Positions 35,150 to 41,739 of a stretch of 64,000 nucleotides of DNA are shown in pieces. This DNA is from a virus, in IMG/VR virus record IMGVR_UViG_3300038441_001651, positions 1 to 64,000 of that record; one strand, given 5' to 3'. Each line of letters opens with the position of its first letter. Position 1 is the stretch's first letter. The notes beneath the pieces were generated by a model, which saw only the letters and a list, made by a program, of their open reading frames with translations, was not told the DNA's origin and ran no database searches. Made by a program: the position numbers and the translations under genes.

Positions 35150-35178
35150 TATTCTTTTCCTTAGCTAGGAGATACACC

Positions 35179-35475
35179 ATGTTCAAGCAAATCTTCGCAA
35201 TGATCGCCCAGTTCGCACTGATGCTGACCAACCTGTTCTCTGCAGGTACCAAGCTGAGCAACGCTGCTGTCCACTCCGCTTCCTGGGTGGAAGGTGCTGC
35301 TGAAGGCTTCAACGAGATCGCTACTCTCGAACGTAACGAGAAACTCGATGCTCTGCGTGGCAAGTACGACATCAACCAGCGCATCCGTGCTGCTGAACAA
35401 GCTCTGTCCGCTTCTGATCTGGAAGCCAAGCTCAAGCTGCTCAAGGCTGAAGCCAAGAACGAAGTAGCTGCGTAA
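35179..35475 (+). CDS. First early gene, helical protein of 98 aa
   Basis: Starts MFKQIFAMIAQFAL at ATG 35179 with AGGAG at 35167-35171. An amphipathic or weakly hydrophobic N-terminus (about 1-20) is followed by a highly helical, Ala/Glu/Lys-rich body (LDALRGKYDINQRIRAAEQAL). Such proteins are often abundant early phage products. The high-quality ribosome site and optimal codon use suggest strong expression. Function unknown. Confidence 0.75.
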   Translation: MFKQIFAMIAQFALMLTNLFSAGTKLSNAAVHSASWVEGAAEGFNEIATLERNEKLDALRGKYDINQRIRAAEQALSASDLEAKLKLLKAEAKNEVAA

Positions 35476-35521
35476 GTAATCCAACGGGGATCGAAAGGTC
35501 CCCAAACCAAGGTGAATAACC

Positions 35522-35608
35522 ATGGCCTTCGAATCATCACTCGCAATCCTGTGTTTCCTGTTAGCCACCACGCTGCTCGGTGCACTCTGGTACTCAACTC
35601 CTAAATAG
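35522..35608 (+). CDS. 28-aa single-span membrane protein
   Basis: Tiny protein MAFESSLAILCFLLATTLLGAL... with one hydrophobic span of about 18 residues and a short polar end. AAGGTG lies eleven bases upstream. It follows the 98-aa gene and is followed directly by a terminator, completing a two-gene early unit. A similar 28-residue membrane protein lies at 38528. Confidence 0.6.
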   Translation: MAFESSLAILCFLLATTLLGALWYSTPK

Positions 35609-35610
35609 GG

Positions 35611-35631
35611 GCTGGGTACCAGCTCTTTTTT
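35611..35631 (+). terminator. Intrinsic terminator, GTA loop
   Basis: GCTGG, loop GTA, CCAGC, then TCTTTTTT. It closes the first early transcription unit. Confidence 0.75.
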
Positions 35632-35790
35632 AAGAGCACACACGAAGCACACATCAAAAGCACACAATCCTTCCCCTTTAGACAGTAGGTGAGGAAGATC
35701 CCTTTCTTCCCTTCCCCTTTCAGTCAGATTCCCCTACATGTGAGGGAGAGTGAGGGAGATTGGAGGTGAAACAGTGTGTTTGCAGTGAGT

Positions 35791-35819
35791 TTGACCTGCA
35801 ATTGTCCCTTTCCTACATC
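35791..35819 (+). promoter_or_regulatory. Possible sigma-70 promoter
   Basis: TTGACC and TACATC separated by 17 bases in the pyrimidine-rich 35609-35904 gap, which otherwise holds only repeats of CTTCCCCTT. It may allow host polymerase to add early transcription. Weak -10. Confidence 0.3.
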
Positions 35820-35866
35820 CTATCAACCTTCCCCTTCATTCCGATACCTAACGGTAGACTATCGTT

Positions 35867-35883
35867 CACCTTCGGTGCTGTAA
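35867..35883 (+). promoter_or_regulatory. Hairpin early promoter 2 (vRNAP type)
   Basis: CACC, loop TTC, GGTG, then CTGTAATAG. Template loop GAA as in promoter 1, and TGTAA follows closely. The predicted +1 is near 35883, giving a 22-nt leader with GGAGG before the first array gene at 35905. Confidence 0.65.
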
Positions 35884-35904
35884 TAGACAACCTTGGAGGT
35901 ATTT

Positions 35905-36132
35905 ATGGACTATCTGCTGTTACCTAACGGAACTGTGCTGGCACTGAAAGCATTGGACAGTGTTCCTTCTGTTATAAGGCGTGCCAATGAACAACGTGCT
36001 ATATGTACCTATTGGTACGTCGCAGAGAATGATCAATGGTGTTGTGCCTTCAATGAAGCGCGTGGAGGCATTGCAATTGATCGCTCCTGTGTACCTGATG
36101 TTGTATTGCTTGCACATACGATGGTGACTTAA
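35905..36132 (+). CDS. VPE-family early protein 1, 75 aa
   Basis: First of eighteen diverged relatives. N-terminal strand pair MDYLLLPNGTVLALKAL, centre TYWYVAENDQWCC with paired tryptophans, and end SCVPDVVLLAHTMVT carrying the family signature. GGAGG at 35895-35899 sets ATG 35905. The gene is promoter-proximal to hairpin 2. No known domain is recognised; the small beta-plus-helix layout suggests a protein-binding factor acting early on the host. Confidence 0.75.
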   Translation: MDYLLLPNGTVLALKALDSVPSVIRRANEQRAICTYWYVAENDQWCCAFNEARGGIAIDRSCVPDVVLLAHTMVT

Positions 36133-36375
36133 ATGGAATACATGCTGCTGGCTGATGGTACGGTGAAGTCTTTCCCGTGCCTATCTACAGGCACTCAGAT
36201 CCTTGAAGCTTTGAAAGCCCATAACGGAGTTAGCCATTACTGGTGGGACGGTGTTTACGAGAACACTTGGCGGGTGTGGCATATAACCCACCAAATTGGT
36301 GCCCGTAATGGTGGTTTCCCTGTAAAAGAAGAAGATGTCCCTGAAGTTATCAAACTTGCTCGAGTGCTGGAGTAA
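36133..36375 (+). CDS. VPE-family early protein 2, 80 aa
   Basis: Begins directly after the previous stop (TAAATG). Shows YMLLADGTVKSF near the N-terminus, HYWWDG and NTWRVWH in the centre, and EDVPEVIKLARVLE at the C-terminus. Close in pattern to proteins 1, 3 and 4, which form one contiguous block. Without its own ribosome site, it probably depends on re-initiation after gene 1. Function unknown. Confidence 0.75.
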   Translation: MEYMLLADGTVKSFPCLSTGTQILEALKAHNGVSHYWWDGVYENTWRVWHITHQIGARNGGFPVKEEDVPEVIKLARVLE

Positions 36376-36377
36376 CT

Positions 36378-36623
36378 ATGGCTGACTATTTGTACTTTGC
36401 TGATGGCACTGCCGAAGCTGTTGAAGAACTCGATATGCGAGCCCTGCGTGAGCGTATGCATATGCGTAGTGCTGAAGCCACTTACTGGGTGTTTGCGAAT
36501 GATGAGACCCAGAAGGCTGGTTGGGTCATGTGTACTATGCGTATGGCCACCAACCGCAGCATAACAGAAGATGAAGTGCCTGAATCTGTACGCATGCTGC
36601 ACTTAATTGCAGGAGGCTGCTGA
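36378..36623 (+). CDS. VPE-family early protein 3, 81 aa
   Basis: YLYFADGTAEAVEEL at the start matches the family DGxV strand pair; TYWVFANDE then GWVM supply the central Trp pair; DEVPESVRMLHLIAGG is the signature, here with Leu replacing the usual Ala. GGAG-type spacing is poor, so coupling from the upstream gene (two-base gap) is likely. No function assignable. Confidence 0.72.
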   Translation: MADYLYFADGTAEAVEELDMRALRERMHMRSAEATYWVFANDETQKAGWVMCTMRMATNRSITEDEVPESVRMLHLIAGGC

Positions 36624-36884
36624 ATGGAAGCTGAGTACCTGCTGAAAGCCAATGGCGAAGTCCTTGTCATAGCGGCCTCTGCGAACTGGGAGCAGCTACA
36701 GATGCTGCTCACCCTCACAGGTGCCCATTCGTATTGGTTCCCGCGGTGGAATGATGAAGATGAGCCAGATAGCCTATATCGGGACTCGTGGGGCATGTTC
36801 CTGCCTGGGGACGATAGTTATGCCATCGTAAAAACCCCGCAAGTACCTGAAGTTATACGCCTAGCCCATCTAATGGTGGGCTGA
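36624..36884 (+). CDS. VPE-family early protein 4, 86 aa
   Basis: EYLLKANGEVLVI, central HSYWFPRW and SWGMF, acidic loop NDEDEPD, and PQVPEVIRLAHLMVG at the end. AGGAG is present inside the end of the previous gene. It closes the first array block; its stop codon lies inside the stem of hairpin promoter 3, so transcription signals overlap the coding end. Confidence 0.75.
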   Translation: MEAEYLLKANGEVLVIAASANWEQLQMLLTLTGAHSYWFPRWNDEDEPDSLYRDSWGMFLPGDDSYAIVKTPQVPEVIRLAHLMVG

Positions 36885-36899
36885 CCTTCGGTCATGTGA
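36882..36899 (+). promoter_or_regulatory. Hairpin early promoter 3 (vRNAP type)
   Basis: TGACC, loop TTC, GGTCA, then TGTGACG. Five-pair stem, template loop GAA, predicted +1 near 36899. It would drive the 36931 gene, which has its own AGGAG. Confidence 0.6.
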
Positions 36900-36930
36900 C
36901 GAAAGTTAAACCAAATAAACAGGAGTTCAA

Positions 36931-37230
36931 ATGTTCTTTGAAGCTATCTTCACCATCTGCATGACCGACCCTGCGACTGAAGTTACTACTTGTCGCATCA
37001 TGGTCACTGAAATGACTCAGCTCGCCAGTTCTAACACTCAATGTGTGCAAAAAGCTGAGATGTTGTCCAAGAGTGTGGGCGCTGCTGCACGTAAGCAGTT
37101 CCCACAACTGAAGTTCAGCGGTGAGGCTGTGTACTGTGGCAGTACCGCTACTTACACCGAAAGTATCACCAAACTAGTCAAGTCGGGCTATGAAATGTCC
37201 GGCTTCAAGTATGTACAGGAGCGGTTCTGA
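36931..37230 (+). CDS. Hypothetical early protein, 99 aa
   Basis: Unrecognised. MFFEAIFTICMTDPA... is beta-like, with several Thr and Cys residues, then a helix QLASSNTQCVQKAEML and a C-terminal region GSTATYTESITKLVKSGYEM resembling the small single-domain phage proteins that end in a short Lys/Tyr helix. AGGAG at 36921-36925 supports ATG 36931. Its stop overlaps the next start by one base. Confidence 0.68.
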   Translation: MFFEAIFTICMTDPATEVTTCRIMVTEMTQLASSNTQCVQKAEMLSKSVGAAARKQFPQLKFSGEAVYCGSTATYTESITKLVKSGYEMSGFKYVQERF

Positions 37231-37499
37231 TGAAACCAAGTGAAATGATCCAAGCTGCTATCGACAGTGGTATCTACAAAAGCAGTCTTTACATGTGCAA
37301 CGCTGTAAAGAATTTGCCGGGCGCGCGGTACCTAGATGTATGTGATTGTCAAATGGCCATCACTAAACGCATTTATCCGTTTGCTACGCTGCCTGCGTAC
37401 ATCGCACATCGTGATGGCATGAAGGGATACCCAAACTACCAACAGCGTGTGGAGTTTTGGCTGGAGTTCATCGAAGAACTGAAAAAGCAAAACCGATAA
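37230..37499 (+). CDS. Hypothetical early protein, 89 aa
   Basis: Unrecognised 89-residue protein. MKPSEMIQAAIDSGIYKSS looks like a helical N-terminus; a cluster CNAVKNLPGARYLDVCDCQM holds three Cys; the C-terminus is helical (VEFWLEFIEELKKQNR). ATG 37230 shares a base with the previous stop, preceded by AGGAG. Composition suggests a soluble regulatory or inhibitory protein, but that is only a guess. Confidence 0.68.
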   Translation: MKPSEMIQAAIDSGIYKSSLYMCNAVKNLPGARYLDVCDCQMAITKRIYPFATLPAYIAHRDGMKGYPNYQQRVEFWLEFIEELKKQNR

Positions 37500-37578
37500 T
37501 CTAAAAATGCAAATTTGACGATTTCGGCGAGAAAAACGATAAACCAAAGGGATAGATTCCCGCAGTTGAGGTATAGCA

Positions 37579-37779
37579 ATGCCGTTCCCACTCTATGCAA
37601 TCCTCGTTGCCCTTTCCGTTGTGGCCTGTATCGAAATATGCGTTAGCTTTCTCGAATGGGTCCAAGAAAACTGGTATGGCCCACACCCGAACACAAAACC
37701 GTATCAGTGGAAGCGCATGTGCATCATTGCGCTGGTGCTGATCACTACCATGCTGTTGTTCAAGTGGGGTCAGCCATGA
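37579..37779 (+). CDS. Two-span membrane protein, 66 aa
   Basis: MPFPLYAILVALSVVACIEICVSF forms one hydrophobic segment near the N-terminus; MCIIALVLITTMLLFKWG forms another at the C-terminus; a polar loop of about 20 residues lies between. GAGGTA precedes ATG 37579. Its end overlaps the next start as ATGA. It could be an early inner-membrane protein; no specific family is recognised. Confidence 0.65.
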   Translation: MPFPLYAILVALSVVACIEICVSFLEWVQENWYGPHPNTKPYQWKRMCIIALVLITTMLLFKWGQP

Positions 37780-38078
37780 TCAAGCTGCATGAGGTGCCGC
37801 CGGATATCTACGCAGAGCACCTTGCCCACCAGAAGTCCCAGGTTGCCCGGGCATTGCGGCTGTATGTGCGCACGAAGGGCTTCACCTACAGGCATGGCGC
37901 CTACCTCGTAGGCTGCAGCTATAACGCCTTCGGCCATGTCATGCGTGGTGAGGAGTGGAGGGTATCCTTCGACCTCATCTTCCGTATGGCTACCGTGTTC
38001 GGTATCAAAATCCACATTGGGGTGTCTCTGCCCCAGAACGATGTAACCTGTAAGACCGCTGGCCCTTCGGGCCTGTAA
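37776..38078 (+). CDS. XRE-like helix-turn-helix protein, 100 aa
   Basis: The region YRHGAYLVGCSYNAFGHVM followed by RVSFDLIFRMATVFGIKI (about residues 37-75) looks like the four-helix XRE DNA-binding fold, suggesting an early transcription regulator. The N-terminus is helical and basic. ATG 37776 overlaps the preceding stop. The last 18 bases coincide with hairpin promoter 4, so the protein end is constrained by the promoter. Confidence 0.6.
   Translation: MIKLHEVPPDIYAEHLAHQKSQVARALRLYVRTKGFTYRHGAYLVGCSYNAFGHVMRGEEWRVSFDLIFRMATVFGIKIHIGVSLPQNDVTCKTAGPSGL
38061..38078 (+). promoter_or_regulatory. Hairpin early promoter 4 (vRNAP type)
   Basis: GGCCC, loop TTC, GGGCC, then TGTAAAGG. Same stem size, loop and downstream TGTAA as promoters 1 and 2. 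Predicted +1 near 38078. It would transcribe 38134 onward. Confidence 0.65.
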
Positions 38079-38133
38079 AGGCATACGTCTGCCACAAAAT
38101 CCCTTTCTGATCCAATATTCTGGAGTATTTCCC

Positions 38134-38475
38134 ATGGCCGTTACCCGTAACCAAGATCGCAACAACGCCCCTGCTGCCCGTACTGAGCGTGAGCCAAGCC
38201 AAGCCAAGAAGACCCTAGGCTTCTTCAACATCAACATCCCTACCGTCGGCGGTACACCGATCCGCGTCGATGCTGTACGCCTGATGGAAGGCACCAAGGT
38301 GCATGAGCAGCTGGCTGCATACCTCGGCTGCACTCGCCCCGGCGACGAGAAGTTGCAAGGTGAAGAGCTGGTGGCCGAGAAGGCCAAGCGTCTGGCTGAA
38401 GTGGTCTCCAAGCTGGAGTTCAGCTTCAACCCAACCCGTACCGAAGAAGAGTCCCTGCTGGCTCTCGGCGTCTGA
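38134..38475 (+). CDS. Hypothetical early protein, 113 aa
   Basis: Unrecognised. A disordered basic start (MAVTRNQDRNNAPAARTERE) is followed by a beta-like segment (FFNINIPTVGGTPIRVDAVRL) and a helical C-terminal half (ELVAEKAKRLAEVVSKLEF). GGAG upstream and GC-rich optimal codons suggest high expression. It forms a unit of its own between hairpin promoter 4 and the strong hairpin at 38483. Confidence 0.72.
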   Translation: MAVTRNQDRNNAPAARTEREPSQAKKTLGFFNINIPTVGGTPIRVDAVRLMEGTKVHEQLAAYLGCTRPGDEKLQGEELVAEKAKRLAEVVSKLEFSFNPTRTEEESLLALGV

Positions 38476-38482
38476 CCTACCT

Positions 38483-38506
38483 GGCCACTACCTTCGGGTG
38501 GTGGCC
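38483..38506 (+). terminator. UUCG-loop terminator-like hairpin
   Basis: Ten-pair stem 38483-38492 with 38497-38506 (one G-U) around TTCG, followed by TACCTTTTGG. Likely attenuates transcription after the 113-aa gene. Confidence 0.65.
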
Positions 38507-38527
38507 TACCTTTTGGAGAGCAATCCA

Positions 38528-38614
38528 ATGGTAAAGATCATCGCTTCGTGCATGCTTCGCGTAACCCTGTACCTTTCCGTCTGCATTTCCCTCTTTGCAC
38601 TGTTTATTAACTAA
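38528..38614 (+). CDS. 28-aa single-span membrane protein
   Basis: Tiny protein MVKIIASCMLRVTLYLSVC... with a span of about 20 hydrophobic residues ending LFALFIN. GGAGAGCAATCC precedes ATG 38528, the same leader wording as several other genes here. Its stop overlaps AAGGAG of the next gene, so the two are linked. Its size equals the 35522 protein but the sequences differ. Confidence 0.55.
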   Translation: MVKIIASCMLRVTLYLSVCISLFALFIN

Positions 38615-38624
38615 GGAGCTTCAA

Positions 38625-39365
38625 ATGTTCGGTGAAATCATTCAACTCGTTCCTCACATGGTCGGTTACGGCTTCACTGTGCTGCTTTCGTTGCTGGTGG
38701 GTTACCATCTGCGCGAAAAGCGGCATGAGGTTAACCTGAATGCGGCAATCGCCAACTTCGAAGAAGGCTGTGCTGGTCTTCGCGCAATAAACCAAGAGAA
38801 TCTGAAGATCGAGCGCGCTGTGCGGCGTGAGCTGGAAATCTCCGTACTCAAGTGCGGTGAATCCATTGAAAAGATGGCTCAAGAGCTGGAAGCTGAGAAG
38901 AGGCGTGCTGACTTCAACGATGGCTTCCGTAGGGCAATTGTTGAACCATTGGTAGCCCTACGTCTATGGAATACTGGAAACATGGATGTTCGCCCGTCTT
39001 CACTGCTCAATGTGCTTGTAGCGCACGCCGAAGACTGTGTATTGAACCCCGAAATGAGCAAACGAGCGAAGAACCTGTTCATTCGTGGTGTACGTAAGGG
39101 CGCCAAGCAAGGGCGTGAGCAGATGGCCAAGCTGATGCAGAAGTCCATCGACAATCAGGCTGCGACCATCGAAAGCTATGGCCGTGCTTACCAGATTGCT
39201 GAAAAGCGTCGTGCTTTGTTCCGTATTGGTGTGAATAACGTCCTGAAGGACAAGATTGGTCTGCCTGCTGTACGCCGTAGCATACTGAATGGTATCGCAG
39301 AGGAAGTAGCACGTCTGCATGACGTGGAAGCGCGTAAAGAACTCACCAAAGCTCAAGGAGAATAA
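38625..39365 (+). CDS. Membrane-anchored coiled-coil protein, 246 aa
   Basis: N-terminal membrane span about residues 10-27 (MVGYGFTVLLSLLVGY), then a basic turn and a long coiled coil from about 30 to 110 (EEGCAGLRAINQENLKIERAVRRELE). The rest is helical and basic (LMQKSIDNQAATIESYGRAYQIAEKRR). AAGGAG at 38613-38618 sets ATG 38625. The topology suggests an inner-membrane scaffold or sensor made early. It is followed by another membrane-anchored small protein, so they may form a complex. Confidence 0.72.
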   Translation: MFGEIIQLVPHMVGYGFTVLLSLLVGYHLREKRHEVNLNAAIANFEEGCAGLRAINQENLKIERAVRRELEISVLKCGESIEKMAQELEAEKRRADFNDGFRRAIVEPLVALRLWNTGNMDVRPSSLLNVLVAHAEDCVLNPEMSKRAKNLFIRGVRKGAKQGREQMAKLMQKSIDNQAATIESYGRAYQIAEKRRALFRIGVNNVLKDKIGLPAVRRSILNGIAEEVARLHDVEARKELTKAQGE

Positions 39366-39367
39366 CT

Positions 39368-39676
39368 GTGGAAGAAGCACTGATGATCGCGTTTGTCGCC
39401 CTGTTTATCCTGACCGTTGTCAAATTCGGTCGGGTTCTGTCGCAAAGCCAGAAAGGGAGTGAGATTCACGAATTACTGGGCATGAAGTTGGAAATTGTGC
39501 ACCAGATGCTGGGGAATTTCCCACAAAAGCGTGAAACCATCTGGTGTGATGGCGTCAAAGATGCTCAACAGCATCTCAATGCTCGTATTCGTGCTGGTAT
39601 CGCACATGCCTCGCTCTATGAGCGGGGTAAGCGCACTCACCGCATGAATCATGACGGTATCTTGGTGCCGGTATGA
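39368..39676 (+). CDS. Membrane-anchored protein, 102 aa, GTG start
   Basis: Starts at GTG 39368 seven bases after AAGGAG. Residues 5-22 are hydrophobic (LMIAFVALFILTVVKFG), the rest is helical and basic with a Trp/Cys turn (TIWCDGVKDAQQHLNARI). Topology parallels the 246-aa protein just upstream. It overlaps the following array gene by four bases (ATGA). Confidence 0.68.
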   Translation: MEEALMIAFVALFILTVVKFGRVLSQSQKGSEIHELLGMKLEIVHQMLGNFPQKRETIWCDGVKDAQQHLNARIRAGIAHASLYERGKRTHRMNHDGILVPV

Positions 39677-40095
39677 CCAAAAATACCAATAAAGAAGGTA
39701 TGGCACAGGAGCGTCTGCTTAAAGGCGTTCCTGATGAAGAAATGGCGCAATTTTGCGATGTCTGGGCAAAAACGGCAGACCCTATGTACTCGACAAATAA
39801 CGTGGTACCTCGTGCGTACATTGAACAGGAAGTGATAGTTGCTGCTTTCAAAAATGGTGTCGTACTAGAGACCGAGACCAAAGCCCGGTTTAAGCTGGGT
39901 GACTGGGCTCAAGCTGCACATAAGAAGCACGGGCCTTGCCGCGTGATTGCCTTTAAACCAGGTGAGCTGATGTGGCGTGAGGTACGCTGGAAGAATGCCA
40001 ACAGCGGTACTCTGTACCGTAGGCCTTCCTTCATGACGCTCAATCCTGCGCAAGTGCCTCAAGAGCTACAGCTTGCTGCATTAATGTTGGGGTAG
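39673..40095 (+). CDS. VPE-family protein 5 with extended N-terminus, 140 aa
   Basis: Longest member of the family. Residues 1-60 are an extra helical lead (EGMAQERLLKGVPDEEMAQF); the family-like part follows, with GDWAQAAHKKHG and VIAFKPGELMWREVRW, ending NPAQVPQELQLAALMLG. The signature has Gln in place of Glu/Asp. It overlaps the preceding gene and leads the second array block (39673-41072). The extension could be a fused second domain. Confidence 0.68.
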   Translation: MTKNTNKEGMAQERLLKGVPDEEMAQFCDVWAKTADPMYSTNNVVPRAYIEQEVIVAAFKNGVVLETETKARFKLGDWAQAAHKKHGPCRVIAFKPGELMWREVRWKNANSGTLYRRPSFMTLNPAQVPQELQLAALMLG

Positions 40096-40097
40096 TT

Positions 40098-40346
40098 ATG
40101 GAATATCGTTACTTCTTTACCAAAGACGGCGCAATCCAAGGGGTTGAGACGCTTAATGTAACGACCTCGTTCATATACTTGCAGAACATAGGTCAAATGT
40201 ACGAAGGGTGCCACTGCTGGGCTAAGTTAGGGAATACCACATGGTATTCCTGCCCAGCTGCGGGCTTTGCGTTCACCCGCATGGAAGCTCACCAATCATG
40301 GGAAGAAGTCCCTGATTACGTTCGAATGGCAGAGGCTTTGTTATGA
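40098..40346 (+). CDS. VPE-family protein 6, 82 aa
   Basis: EYRYFFTKDGAIQGVETL, centre HCWAKLGNTTWYS, signature EEVPDYVRMAEALL. Inside the gene (40231-40250) is a 20-nt inverted repeat with eight-pair arms, which could form an mRNA hairpin. Start two bases after the previous stop. Function unknown. Confidence 0.7.
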   Translation: MEYRYFFTKDGAIQGVETLNVTTSFIYLQNIGQMYEGCHCWAKLGNTTWYSCPAAGFAFTRMEAHQSWEEVPDYVRMAEALL

Positions 40347-40573
40347 GTCTGACTGTTTTCATCAACTGTGGTAACGCATGTGAGGTGCGCGACATCCCTG
40401 AGTTTGACTGGAAGGCTCTGGACGCAGTTTGTGCAGAGTTTTCTGAGAATCACCTATGGGCGCACCTGAGTACGCAAGGATGGTGTATCTACTCCCGTGT
40501 TCATAAGCGCTGGAAGGTTATAGCATCCAGTGCTGTACCGGAAATCATCAAAATGGCGAGGTTGCTGCATTGA
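40343..40573 (+). CDS. VPE-family protein 7, 76 aa
   Basis: Overlaps gene 6 by four bases (ATGA). SLTVFINCGNACEVRDI at the start departs from the DG motif but keeps the strand-turn-strand pattern; centre HLWAHLSTQGWCIY; end SAVPEIIKMARLLH. Short and probably one domain. Its stop shares bases with the TTG start of gene 8. Confidence 0.7.
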   Translation: MSLTVFINCGNACEVRDIPEFDWKALDAVCAEFSENHLWAHLSTQGWCIYSRVHKRWKVIASSAVPEIIKMARLLH

Positions 40574-40815
40574 TCGGCCCTTGGTACGTAGTTCGTGATG
40601 GAGACATCATTGACGTGCTTGAAAAGGCAACGCTCGACTCTAAGGGGTGGATAAACTACCGAAAACGCATAAGCGAGCATGAAAATGCAGTAGCTTGGAA
40701 AAAAGACAAAGAAGGATGCTGGCATAGCTTACGAAGCTCTGATGCTCTTAATGGGCATTGGGTATCCTTCGTTACCCCACCAACTTGTGTAAAAATGGCG
40801 GATATTCTGCAATGA
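40570..40815 (+). CDS. VPE-family protein 8, 81 aa, TTG start
   Basis: Starts at TTG 40570, overlapping the stop of gene 7 as TTGA, which implies termination-dependent re-initiation. GPWYVVRDGDIIDVLEK opens the family pattern; AVAWKKDKEGCWHSL is the Trp pair; the signature is degenerate, TPPTCVKMADILQ, with Pro-Pro and Thr in place of P-E. Unknown function. Confidence 0.68.
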   Translation: MIGPWYVVRDGDIIDVLEKATLDSKGWINYRKRISEHENAVAWKKDKEGCWHSLRSSDALNGHWVSFVTPPTCVKMADILQ

Positions 40816-41072
40816 CTACGTGGTATATCATAGAAGACGACATTATTGTGCACGTTTTCTCTGCTTCGGCGCACGGAGAAGTCAGTACGTTTGATAGGCG
40901 GGAAATACTACGCAAGAGTTATCCTAACGCCACAGCATGGCTCTGCAAGCCTTGGCTTGATGAGGAACTACGCTGGTACTCGCTCCCATGCAAATATGCG
41001 CACATGGCTTTGTGGGATCACGCACAACCTCCCGAAGTTTTACAAATGGCTAAATTACTGGAGATTTCGTAA
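40812..41072 (+). CDS. VPE-family protein 9, 86 aa
   Basis: ATG 40812 overlaps gene 8 by four bases. TTWYIIEDDIIVHVFSA, centre ATAWLCKPW with LRWYSLP, end AQPPEVLQMAKLLEIS. It is closest in N-terminal pattern to gene 8 (WYxxxDxDIIxV), suggesting a local duplication. It is followed with one-base overlap by an unrelated 144-aa gene. Confidence 0.7.
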   Translation: MTTWYIIEDDIIVHVFSASAHGEVSTFDRREILRKSYPNATAWLCKPWLDEELRWYSLPCKYAHMALWDHAQPPEVLQMAKLLEIS

Positions 41073-41506
41073 TGAAAGAACTGAAACGTGGTGACATGAT
41101 GGAAGTTTTCGGTGAAGTGGATCACTTCATCGTTGCTGTGGGGAGTAAGCTGCGTAGCGAAACCAAAGAGCTGATTATGCTCAACGGTCTCTCCGGGGTT
41201 CTGGGTACTAAATACCCTACCCTACCGGCTGCTATGGGAAAGTGGATCGCTGAGACCTGTGGTGATGGCGGTGCCTTCTACCTGCGTTGCGCAGGCAAGG
41301 TGGGCATCATACAGAACATGGATCTGCCTCGCAATGGGGTGAACCTCTCCTACATCGGAGCTGGTGTGCTCATGCTGTCCCAGCTGGCACGCCTGCACTC
41401 CGAGAAGAAGTACGCCCTCGAATGGCCTGGCCACACCGAGCCTGAGTGGTTGCTGAAGAACATGTTCGATAAGCTGCCGGCTAACGTGGAGGTCTGGAAG
41501 CCATGA
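41072..41506 (+). CDS. Possible macrodomain-like protein, 144 aa
   Basis: Not a VPE-family member. MKELKRGDMMEVFGEVDHFIVAVGSKL resembles the opening of ADP-ribose-binding macrodomains (GDxxxV..VDxIV); GVLGTKYPTLPAAMGKW resembles their Gly-rich first loop and YP turn; the end PGHTEPEWLLKNMFDKLP resembles the last helix. The conserved Asn expected after IVNA is absent, so activity is doubtful. If real, it could erase host ADP-ribosylation. Codon use here is more GC-rich than in neighbours. Tentative. Confidence 0.55.
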   Translation: MKELKRGDMMEVFGEVDHFIVAVGSKLRSETKELIMLNGLSGVLGTKYPTLPAAMGKWIAETCGDGGAFYLRCAGKVGIIQNMDLPRNGVNLSYIGAGVLMLSQLARLHSEKKYALEWPGHTEPEWLLKNMFDKLPANVEVWKP

Positions 41507-41739
41507 TCAGGGGCGCGGTGTCAATCCTGTTCAACCCCGTTACCCTTACCGTAGAGCGCTTCCACGAAGGCTGGCTCAGGACAGCCGAATGGGGCGCCAA
41601 CACCCTCTATTACCTAACTGGGTTTGGGGAAGGTGAGCCGGGCCGCTGGTTTTACTACAGCAGCGAGCACGACGGCCGTGACATCAAGTTCGACAACATG
41701 CCGGAGGAGGTGCGCTTGGCGTACCTGTTAAGCCAATGA
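41503..41739 (+). CDS. VPE-family protein 10, 78 aa
   Basis: ATGA overlap with the previous gene. AVSILFNPVTLTVERF replaces the DG hairpin; centre LYYLTGFGEGEPGRWFYYS; signature DNMPEEVRLAYLLSQ. GC-rich like the preceding 144-aa gene. It opens a run of seven consecutive members to 43293. Confidence 0.68.
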   Translation: MIRGAVSILFNPVTLTVERFHEGWLRTAEWGANTLYYLTGFGEGEPGRWFYYSSEHDGRDIKFDNMPEEVRLAYLLSQ

